From positions 1 through 26,118 of the forward strand of contig CAYNYI010000035.1 of assembly GCA_964401455.1 (NCBI GenBank): a stretch of 26,118 nt of DNA, given 5' to 3'. A model generated the notes under the pieces. It was not told the DNA's origin. It was given only the letters and a program-made list of their open reading frames with translations, and did not search any database. Source of the DNA: CAYNYI01 sp964401455 (GTDB lineage Bacteria > Fibrobacterota > OXYB2-FULL-49-7 > CAYNYI01). The translations under genes and the position numbers were made by a program. Of this stretch, positions 15,054 through 24,400 are shown one piece after another (position 1 is the stretch's first letter; the number at the start of each line of letters is the position of its first letter).

Positions 15054-16538
15054 TTATTCCTCATTCTTTGCAGGCTGTTTATCTTGGATATTTTTTCCTA
15101 TCCAGCCTACTGTGCTGTTGTTAAATGTCAGATATTTTTTTGCGGTCTCTTTAACTTCTTCTTTTTTTACCGCGGAAACACCTTTGGGGAATTCATTTAT
15201 ATAACGCCAGTCTCCGTAAACTTCCCAGAACGCCATTTCATTAGCCAGTTGTTTCAGATCCCTCAGCTCGCTCACTGAATTCATCAACACCCTGTTCTTG
15301 GCTTTCTCCAGCTCTTCGGAGGAGATGCCGTTTCTCTGTATGTCTTTTATTATGGAGAACACCGCTTCTTCCGCCTCTGCGTAAGCCGAGTCCCTCTTCA
15401 GAGAAACCGATATTCTGAAAGTACTCTCATATTTGTCGAGATAATTCATGGCACCGGCGGATCCGGCAATTCCTTTTTCGATTACAAGCTCTTTGTGGAG
15501 CCGTCCGGAGAGTCCGGAAAGTACAGTTTCGAGGACATCCACCGCATAGAGGTCCTTATTCGGATAACCGGGAGTATGAAAAAGAATATCTATTTGCGGA
15601 GAAACTTCCTTTTCCTGAAGAAAACGTTTCTGCCCGACCTGCACCGGTTCTTTTGTTGTGATCTCGGGAGCGGAAGACCCCCCGGGAATGCCGCCGAAAT
15701 ATTTTTTCGCGAGTCTCATTACTTCTGCGGTATCGATGTCTCCGGCTATTACCATAAGCGCATTAGCGGGCACATAGTATTTATCATAATGTCTTTTTAC
15801 CATTTCCCGCGTGTAGTTTTCGATATCCGAAGCATAGCCTATGGTAGGTATTCTCTTTGGATGGGCCTCGTAAAATATGCCGAACAGCGATTCGAAATAG
15901 CGTCCCTTGGGAGAACTTTCATAGCGCATCCGTCTTTCTTCGGCGACAACGTTTTTTTCAGGGTAGAATTCCCTGAATACGGCGTTGGCCATCCGGTCCG
16001 ATTCTAGCCACATGAAAAGTTCCAGTTTTTCGGACGGCAGTGTTACGATATAATTTGTGAGGAGGTCAGATGTAAAAGCGTTTAATTCGGCCCCGCCGCC
16101 GTTATTCATATATATTTGCCACAGTTCTTCCGGTATTGAAATTTCTTGCTGTTTTTTAAGCAGGGCTTCTATTTCTCCTCTATATTTTTCTTTAGAAGCG
16201 CTGTCTTGCTCTTTTTCGGCCTGCCGGAGTTTTTCCCAGAAGTTGTCGATTTTTTTAATAATGGCGGAGTCTGCTTCCGCATTTTTTGTCCCTATATCTT
16301 TTGTGCCTTTAAACATCATGTGTTCAAGCATATGAGAAATGCCGCTAATTCCGGCGTATTCGTTGACAGATCCGGCTTTATAAGTGAGCCGGCATATGAC
16401 CTGAGGAGAACTGTGTTCCTCGTACATCAGGATCTTTAGGCCGTTGTCGAGTTTTTTTTCAACAATGTTTACTTTTATAAAATCATCTGCGGCCTCGGCA
16501 GACCAGAAGACGATGATTAAAAAAATTATAAAACGCAT
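15054..16538 (-). CDS. Exported zinc metallopeptidase, M16 (insulinase/processing-peptidase) family, catalytic subunit
   Basis: The 494-residue precursor has a signal peptide (FIIFLIIVFWSAEA). The inverted zinc motif HMLEH is at residues 69-73, with His69 and His73 as ligands and Glu72 as catalytic base; the third ligand is Glu200 or Glu201 in VVAEERRM. The usual gap between HxxEH and the Glu is about 75 residues, here about 127. The extra 50 residues are a charged helical segment (about 92-145, rich in Lys/Glu). The C-terminal lobe includes LDKYESTFRISVSL. The enzyme should degrade or process exported peptides together with the next gene. AAGGAGAG precedes ATG 16538, just after the helicase stop. 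Confidence 0.93.
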   Translation of the reverse strand: MRFIIFLIIVFWSAEAADDFIKVNIVEKKLDNGLKILMYEEHSSPQVICRLTYKAGSVNEYAGISGISHMLEHMMFKGTKDIGTKNAEADSAIIKKIDNFWEKLRQAEKEQDSASKEKYRGEIEALLKKQQEISIPEELWQIYMNNGGGAELNAFTSDLLTNYIVTLPSEKLELFMWLESDRMANAVFREFYPEKNVVAEERRMRYESSPKGRYFESLFGIFYEAHPKRIPTIGYASDIENYTREMVKRHYDKYYVPANALMVIAGDIDTAEVMRLAKKYFGGIPGGSSAPEITTKEPVQVGQKRFLQEKEVSPQIDILFHTPGYPNKDLYAVDVLETVLSGLSGRLHKELVIEKGIAGSAGAMNYLDKYESTFRISVSLKRDSAYAEAEEAVFSIIKDIQRNGISSEELEKAKNRVLMNSVSELRDLKQLANEMAFWEVYGDWRYINEFPKGVSAVKKEEVKETAKKYLTFNNSTVGWIGKNIQDKQPAKNEE

Positions 16539-16539
16539 T

Positions 16540-18234
16540 TTATTTCTCTCCTTCTTTCAGCAATTCCGAAGCACTTGTTATGAAGTAGCTGTATCCTTGC
16601 TCTGTCAGAAATTTCTGCCTGTTGGAGGCGAAATCCTGGTCTCGTGAATTTTTAGTGACGATGGTATAAAAATGGGCTTTTCTTCCGTCTTTTTTAGGGC
16701 GAAGAATGCGGCCTAACCTCTGGGCTTCTTCCTGTCTTGATCCGAACGTACCTGAAACCTGAATGCAAATATTAGCATCCGGAAGATCAACAGAGAAATT
16801 ACCCACTTTAGAAACCGTAAGAGCTTCAATTTCGCCGTTTCTGAATTTTCTGTAGAGTTTTTCTCTCTCCTCATTTTTAGTTTTTCCGGTTATGAGAGGG
16901 GTCTTTGTTTCATGGGCGAGTTCCTCAAGCTGCGAGATATACTGGCCGATTATCAGGATTCTCCGGTCTTTGTGTTTTTTCATGAGCTCCACGGCGATTT
17001 TGATTTTTTCCGGGTTTTCTCCGGATATCCTGATTTTTGAACGGTTTGTGGAAACGGCATATTCCATCTTTCGGTCGTCAGGAATATCAACACGGATTTC
17101 GGTGCAGTCAGCCGCAGCTATCCATCCCTGCTTTTCCATAGTTTTCCATGGTACATCATATTTTTTCGGACCTATAAGAGAGAATACGTCTTTTTCCTTA
17201 CCGTCCTCTCTTATCAGTGTAGCTGTCAGGCCGAGCCTTCTGGTGGCCTGAATTCCCGCTGTTATCCTGAAAACCGGCGCGGGCAAAAGGTGTACTTCGT
17301 CATAGACGATCATTCCCCAGTTTTTACGTCCGAAAATTTCAAAATGCGGATAATTCTTTTTTTTGTCCCGATAGACTATTATCTGATAGGTCGCGATTGT
17401 AACCGGTCGTATCTCCTTTCTTTCGCCTGAATATTCTCCTATGTCTTCATCTTTTATGTCTGTTTTGTCCAGAAGTTCTCTTTTCCACTGTTTGGCCGCC
17501 GTATTATTTGTTACCAGAATAAGCGTCTCGGTCTGCGCTTTATGCATTGATGCCATTCCTACGATAGTTTTTCCGGCACCGCAGGGAAGCACCACCGTCC
17601 CGCTGCCGCCTTTAGAGGTGCCGGAGGCCCAAAAGATGTCGGCTGCTTCTTTTTGATAAGTTCTGAGTGAGAAGTTTTCTCCGTTTTCTGTTTGATCCCT
17701 CAGATTGAAATAATAGGGCTCACCTTTTCTATAGCCCGCCAGATCTTCTGCCGGGAAACCAATATTTATAAGTTTTGATTTCAGATCCCCCCGGTTCAGC
17801 GCGGATACAGTGAATGTGCTTTCATCGATTTCTTTCTCAATCAGAGACTTTATGCTTTTATGGTTCTTGATCTCCGGCATTAAGTACGGGTCTTCTGATT
17901 TCAGTATGAGATTATTTTCGCCGCCGGGCAGAAGTTTCAGTTTCCCGAATCTTGAGGTATATTCTTCTATTTCGGTAATTACATTGGGTGGGACTTCGTA
18001 TTTTGAATATTCATGGAGAGAGTTTTTTATTCCTGAAACTCCGTGTCCGGACGCGGCTGCATTCCAGAGTGAAAGGGGGGTTATCGCATAGGTGTGCATG
18101 TAGTCCGGGCTTTTGCGCAGTTCTGCGAAAACCGCCAGAGCGTCCCTCGCTTTAGCGTAGAGAGGACTGTTCACTTCCAGGAGGATAGTCATGTCACCCT
18201 GGACAATCATGGGTTTATCAGAATTATTGTGCAT
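16540..18234 (-). CDS. XPB/Rad25-type superfamily 2 DNA helicase
   Basis: The 564-residue protein aligns by eye with bacterial XPB. The N-terminal domain has MIVQGDMTILLEV and HTYAITPLSLWNAAASGH, then a damage-recognition-like region (about 120-190). The helicase core has SLRTYQKEA, Walker A PCGAGKT with Lys222, DEVH at 312-315 and LTAT followed by the XPB-specific RED motif (Arg342-Glu343-Asp344). A thumb-like stretch and motif VI EAQRLGRILRP complete it. XPB opens or translocates on duplex DNA in repair; in bacteria it occurs in scattered lineages, and the archaeal partner nuclease Bax1 is not seen here. No ribosome site precedes ATG 18234. It leads the minus-strand operon; the catalytic M16 gene begins 1 base after its stop. 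Confidence 0.94.
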   Translation of the reverse strand: MHNNSDKPMIVQGDMTILLEVNSPLYAKARDALAVFAELRKSPDYMHTYAITPLSLWNAAASGHGVSGIKNSLHEYSKYEVPPNVITEIEEYTSRFGKLKLLPGGENNLILKSEDPYLMPEIKNHKSIKSLIEKEIDESTFTVSALNRGDLKSKLINIGFPAEDLAGYRKGEPYYFNLRDQTENGENFSLRTYQKEAADIFWASGTSKGGSGTVVLPCGAGKTIVGMASMHKAQTETLILVTNNTAAKQWKRELLDKTDIKDEDIGEYSGERKEIRPVTIATYQIIVYRDKKKNYPHFEIFGRKNWGMIVYDEVHLLPAPVFRITAGIQATRRLGLTATLIREDGKEKDVFSLIGPKKYDVPWKTMEKQGWIAAADCTEIRVDIPDDRKMEYAVSTNRSKIRISGENPEKIKIAVELMKKHKDRRILIIGQYISQLEELAHETKTPLITGKTKNEEREKLYRKFRNGEIEALTVSKVGNFSVDLPDANICIQVSGTFGSRQEEAQRLGRILRPKKDGRKAHFYTIVTKNSRDQDFASNRQKFLTEQGYSYFITSASELLKEGEK

Positions 18235-18309
18235 AAGTAGATTAATATAGTAATTTTGTGAACCATTTATCTACATTTACTGTCGAAACAGAAGAATCCG
18301 TAAAAGCAG

Positions 18310-18340
18310 ATCTTTTTGTGCGATAAATCACATCTTTTTG
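18310..18340. repeat. Direct repeat flanking the operator
   Basis: ATCTTTTTG occurs at 18310-18318 and again at 18332-18340, offset by 22 bases (about two helical turns). The copies bracket and touch the TGTGC-N6-TCACA palindrome. Confidence 0.6.
18317..18332. promoter_or_regulatory. CRP/FNR-family-type operator
   Basis: TGTGC-GATAAA-TCACA matches the CRP consensus TGTGA-N6-TCACA at 9 of 10 defined positions. It is centred 14-19 bases upstream of the candidate -35 of the giant gene, about 47-49 bases before the expected start, near a class II activator position. The same site would lie just downstream of the minus-strand -10. No regulator gene is in the window. Confidence 0.5.
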
Positions 18341-18418
18341 AGTAATTTTTATATATATTATACTATTGTATAGATAATGCTGAATTTCCGTAATAGGTAG
18401 CGGTTTTCTTTAAGGTCT

Positions 18419-18438
18419 TTTCCCGGATTTACGGGAAA
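18419..18438 (+). other. Leader hairpin just before the ribosome site of the giant gene
   Basis: TTTCCCG (18419-18425) pairs with CGGGAAA (18432-18438) around a 6-base loop. The ribosome site GGAGGGG starts 2 bases later, before ATG 18449. The stem leaves the ribosome site free, so it may stabilise the 5' end rather than block translation. There is no U tract. Confidence 0.5.
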
Positions 18439-18448
18439 TGGAGGGGAT

Positions 18449-21400
18449 ATGAAATTTTCAAGGGGCTTTTCGCTTTTCATTCTTTTTTCCGGGCTTTTTC
18501 TGCCGGCTTTTCCTGTCTGGATAGGCGGTGAACTTGACGGTGCCTCGTCTTCGCGGGTTCTCGACAGCGTAAATTCAGCAACGCTGACATCAGGAGAACG
18601 AATCATAGCGTATGAGAATTATAATAATTCCACATCTGAAAAAATCATAGAAGCGGTTATTGATATCGGGAGCGGATGGGGTGCAGCCCAGAGGGTTGAC
18701 GCGGGAACAAGCGATTCGGCATTTGCTCCTGTTCTGAAGGCGAATTCTCAGGGATATGCCTATCTGACTTTTATACAGAGAGAAGGGGCAGATTCGGTAC
18801 TTTATATAAGCAGAACAGACGGTCTTTCCTGGTCTGCACCCGCGGCAGCGGCCGGTGGCAGCGGAACGGATGTAATAAAAGCCGATTTTGTTTTTGATTC
18901 GACAGGAGATATGTATCTCGCATATATTCTTGTGAATGCCGGGGACTCGAGTCTTTTTGTCAGGAAATACGATCATAGTGCCGAGGCCTGGGCGACTTCG
19001 GCTGAGCAGATAGATTATTCCCCGGGCGGAAGAGTAACAGATCTAGCGGTTGACGCCTCTTCAGATGATGCCGTTTATGTTTTAATGAAGCAGGAAAACC
19101 AGTTTTCTACAGAGAGGCTTTTTGTAAACCGGTACAACGGCGCCTCATGGCTTGCTTCTCCGGATTCCATTCCTGTCTCCACCCCCGATATGATTTATGA
19201 TATTGATATCGCGGCAGCCGGCGGAACAAAGGCTTTCGCGGTTTTCAGACAATATTATTCCGGTTATGACGTCATTATGGGCTCAGAATTTAATGGCACG
19301 GCCTGGGCCGCGGAACAGCAGCTCGATAACGGCGGAGCCATGAATGCCTATAGTCCCGACATCGAATTCTTGTCAACCGGCGCGGCCTTTCTCGTTTACA
19401 GGGTGGGAGATTTTATTTATTCCCGGAGTTATGACGGTTCAGCCTGGGACGGTTCAGCCGTAACTGTTAACATAAATTCTGGCAAAAATACAGGATACTC
19501 ACCCTCTTCGATAAAACTTTCGGTAAACGGAAGCGACCTTCCTGTTCTTACCTATGCCCTCTATGCCTCGGATGGTAGCAATTATTTGTACTACACCGAA
19601 TATGAGGCGGATTCATCATCCTGGAACGACCCGGACAGTATAAAAGGAGGAGGTGCCTCAATCGGATCTTCTGATTTATATTTCGATGATTCGGAGAATG
19701 CCTGTGTCTCTTTTACCGAGCAGGGTACATATAACAAGCTTTATTCTTTTAGAAAGGATTCCTATTCAGGTCCGGTGTGGTACACAAATAATAACGGAGG
19801 AGGGAACGGGAGCTCTCCTTCGAGTCCTGCCTCTTTCGTCAGTGTTTTCTCTGAACTTGAAGCGGGAGACACTGTAAAAGTAGCAGACAGCATATATTTA
19901 TCCTCTTCTGTTACTCTTATTCCGGGTGTAACCTATGAAGGCGGCTATAAGCCGGATTTCAGCGCAAAAGACACTTCCGGAGTAAGCGTTATAAATACAA
20001 GCTGGAACGATTCAAGGGCCTTCTTCAACAATACCGGCAGCGGCAGCGGGCATTATCTTGAAATAAAAGATTTTGCTTTCATTAATATTAATACCGGTTC
20101 ATTTATTTACATAGATTACGTTTCCGGTTTTGACAGCATTGTTGTTGAGGGATGCAGGTTCTCCGGCAATTCGGGAATTAATATAGGCATAGGAAATCCG
20201 GATCCTCTTGTAGCGGTAAGAAACTGTGTCTTTTTTGATAATTCCGGTTCCGGGACCCCGGCACTTGCTCTTGGCGGAGAAGCCCCCTATGACGTTGAAA
20301 TTATTAACAATACTTTTGTAACTTCATCCGACGCTGTAAATATTTCTACCGGCCTTGATACCGTTATAATAAAGAACAATGTTTTTGATGGAGGCGGAAA
20401 CGGAATATGGTCCATTGAGGGGCATAGTCACTCAGATTACAGTTATAATGTTTTTGAAGTCTTCAGCGCGGTGCTTTACGACGGTTCGCAATCTTTACAG
20501 GTGCCTATTAGCACAATGAACTCAAACCATGGTGCAGGAAACGATTCCGGCGATGTAAGGCTTTATAACTCTGTTTCATCATATTATAAAAAAGCGCTGT
20601 GGTGTGTTAACCACCCGACATCAATAGGTATGGATGCCGGAGATCCGGCAGACGACTACTCGGCCGAACCTTCTCCCAACGGCGGGCAAATCAACTGCGG
20701 CGCTTATGGGGGCACCGCAAGGGCCACCCACGGGCTTGCCGCCAATTCGGGTCGGGTCTGGTATGTTTCGGAAGGTTCGCAAGTGGATTCTCTTTATGGT
20801 AACGGGGCCCAGGGGAACCCTTCGGCTTTCCCTCATTGGGTCTTCACTCAGGTTTCCGCGGGCGATACCATAAAATTTTCCGGAGGCGATTACAATACAA
20901 GTTCGGTATTTTTTATAAGCGGAGAAGTATATATGCTTGGCGGTTATAATACCGACTTTTCATTGCGTGACCCGGAAATGTATTCGAGCCGTATAAGTAT
21001 GTCCGGTTCAGGCACTTCTGTTATAGACTACAATTCCTCGAGCGGGGATTGCAATTTTACCCTCGACGGTTTTATAATAGAAGGCGGTGGCCCGGCGGTC
21101 AGTATAGAGTCGGTAACTAACGGCAATGTGATTGTTTCGCATAATGTTATACGAAATGTTCAAAGCGGCAGTGATGTCGCGGCGGGAATATACCTCTCTA
21201 TGGTGAGCTCCGGAGTGACTATAAAAAACAATCTTATATACAAAAATTATAATTACGGCATCTGTCTTTACGAGTCTTCGGCCGGGATTGTGAATAATAC
21301 CATAGCCGGCAATGGTAGTACCGGGATGTCCGGTTACGGCATTTATTATGCGGACGATCTCTCCTATTCAACATCGGTTAAAAATAATATTCTATCGGGC

Positions 21401-24400
21401 AACGGTATGGCCGGTATGGGTTTTTCTACGCAGATTCCGACTTCCGCGGACATAAATTATAATGGTTTCTACAATAATTATGAAGATGTGTTTATGAGCG
21501 ATATCAGCTCTCTTAATTCTGTATCAGGCTGTTTAAACAACAGTTCTCTTAATCCGGTTTACCGGGACACCTCAAACGGCGATTATCACCTTATGTCCAG
21601 TAGTGAGTGTATAGACGCCGGAGATCCGGCCGATGATTATTCGGAAGAGCCTTCACCTAACGGATCACGCATAAACCTGGGAGCTTACGGAGGAACAAAA
21701 ATTGCCGCTAAAACAGTCGCGGCGGATGTTCCTGTTCCTGTTCCTGTTATAGAATACGGATTTGAGGTCACGAATTATGATTCGCTTGTTACTCTGAGAT
21801 GGAGCCCGGTAAGCGGCGCCGGTCAATACCTCATAAAAATTGACACCGTTTCGGACGGCATGGCTTCCTCTTATACCGATACCGTTTTCAATGGGGATAC
21901 AGTATATTTTGCCCCGACGGGAGAGTATGAAAGCCGGCATCTACGTTATAATGCCATGAATTATTTTCAGGTCGCCGCTCTCAGCCAGATGCCTCAGTAT
22001 TCGGCCGTAGACTCCTTTATGACAGATACAGCCTCATACGCAGACTCTGCTTTTTATGATTTTTACAAAGGCGAACTAACAATAAAATTCAGTGAAACCG
22101 TTCAGCTGTCCTCTTTTGATATAAGCAAGGTGTATTTTTCCCGCCGCCAGGGCGATACCTCAGGCCTTTCAGCCGCGAGATGGGAACTCCGGCTTGACGG
22201 AACAGATCAGCTTGTGACAACATCCGGTGCCGACAGCACTGCAATAATAAAGCTCTCCGACTCTCATCGTCAGATTTTAAATGACAGCCTCGCAAGAGAC
22301 AACTATTATAATGCCAGAAACCTGATCATCCTTGAGCATGGTTTTGCTCTTGATGCCTCGTCAGGGAGTATGCCGCAGACCGAAACAAAAATCAAACGCA
22401 TTGAGAGCATGTTCGCAGATGTGGAGTTTTATGGGAATTCCGGCTCCGATTCCGGTCTGCTTGTCCTGGATATGAGTGTTCCGGTCAGTAAAGACCCGGT
22501 CGATATTGATCTTTCAAAAATCGGAATCAAGCTTTATATGGGAGGGGAAGTCATTCTCGGAAACACCACAACCGAGGTTATTGCGGGGGCAGGCGGGCCT
22601 TATACGGTCCATCTCAGGGTCCGGGACGCGAATCTCGGTGTGGATGAACATACGATAGGCGCCGGTCCGGGGGCTTTTAAAAGACATGATAACGGTAGCC
22701 TTATTACGGCGGCGCAGGATTCTGTAATGTTCATGAATTCGGGTATGGTCGGTCCGCCGATGTTCGTGGAGGAATATCCATACGGGGCTCCTGCGGGTAT
22801 CAGCTTTTCTGTCGCTTACCCGGACAGCTTCAGTCATGTAAAACTTTACCGCTGTGATAGTTCGGGCATTAGCGATTTTCGGAAAGGCAAAAATTATAAT
22901 GATACAGCCTATTTTGATTCGTATCTGCTTACCGATTTGACCTCGGTTACCGAATCTATGACATATTCAGATAACACAGTTTCGGTCGGAGACAGGTTTT
23001 TTTACTGGGCTGTCGGGCGCAAGACCTCAGTCGGAATAAGTACTTCGGGGCTTTTCTTTGTGGAGTCAAAGGACATTGTCGCTCCTGTAAATAACCTGAT
23101 TCTGAATGCTTCGGCCCAGGATGAGAATAATGTCAGGCTCACATGGAATCCCGCCGATATTTCCGATACAGATGCTGACAGTGTAATGGTGGCTTTCAGG
23201 ACAGACGCCTATCCGGATTCTCTTAACGATCCGTCGGCTGTAAAGTCATCTATGACGGCTCTGTCGGACGGTCTTCTGGATATAAGCTCCCTGAATGCGA
23301 AAACCGATTATTATTTCGCTATTTATGTGAGAGATAACAATAAAAACTGGTCAGGGGCTTCAGGTGACGCGCTCGCCATGATAAGAACCCCGGATCTTAC
23401 AGCACCGGTTTTACCTGGGGATGTTAAATTGTATGCATCCTTAAGCGGTACGGGAAATGTCGATCTTACCTGGAATGTTGACGCTCTTACAGGTACCGAT
23501 GTGGATAGCGTAGAAGTATGGTGGAGCACCAACGGGTATCCCGATTCGGTTTCCGAAAACGGAATAACGAAAGTGGGAAGGTATGATCTTTCGGTTACAA
23601 ACGCCGTAATGAGCTGGTCACTTGAAAAGACGGACCATTACTTCTCTCTTTTTGCCCGTGATTCCTCCGGCAACTGGTCAGCTTTTTCAGATTCCGCGAG
23701 CAGCAAGGTAAAAACTCCGGATAATACAGCTCCCCAGAATATCAGCGGTCTCAGCGCCTCGATATTGAACGGAGATACAGCTGTATTGTCCTGGACAGCT
23801 TCTTTATCAACTGATATAGATTCTGCCTGCATAAGATACCGTACGGACGGCAGTTATCCTTCTTCATCTTCCGACGGGACTCTTCTTTCTAAATTTCAGG
23901 CGAATATTTTTATTGACACATTCAAGCTGAACGAGAAAACCGAGTACTATTTCGCGATGTTTACCCGCGATTCCTCGGCTAACTGGAGCGACACATCATC
24001 GGGTGCGCAGGCTTATCTTTTTATACCGGACATAACTCCTCCTGAGAACGGGATTGATTTCAGCGCGTCTGTCTCAGATACCGATAAAATTATCATAAGC
24101 TGGGACCCTTCACTTATAACGTCTTCTGATGCGAAAGAGGTACTTGTGCTTATGAGTGCGGACAGCTCGGCTTCGATTCCTTCCGATCCGGACGCTCAGC
24201 GGCTCGGGCCTTATGATATGAGCATTAGTTCAGATACTGTTACAGGTCTTTCATCGGATTCGTTGTATTATTTTTCCGCGTTTGTTAGAGATTCATCGGG
24301 GCTCTACGGAAAGAAAACTCCGGGCTCATTCGACAGCGCGAAAACCTGGAATCCGTCCGGGCAAGTGGTTTTTGACAAGGCTGAATATGATAACGCTTCC

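Larger units (their letters stand above)
18235..18448. promoter_or_regulatory. Divergent control region, helicase operon / giant surface protein
   Basis: These 214 bases hold no gene. On the plus strand TTGAGT (18338-18343) with TATACT (18359-18364, 15-base spacer) or TACTAT (18361-18366, 17-base spacer) is a candidate promoter for the giant gene. On the minus strand TATAAT reads at 18362-18357, overlapping it back to back, with only a poor -35. The AT-rich core, palindromic operator and direct repeats between the promoters suggest joint control of both operons. This is read by eye only. Confidence 0.5.

Noticed and set aside
14490..15278. 262-residue plus-strand open frame opposite the M16 genes
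   Set aside because: Antisense shadow of two clear M16 genes, with no recognisable domain.
21728..21745. (GTTCCT)x3 microsatellite inside the giant gene as a phase-variation switch
   Set aside because: The 6-base unit keeps the frame, so copy changes only lengthen a Val-Pro linker.
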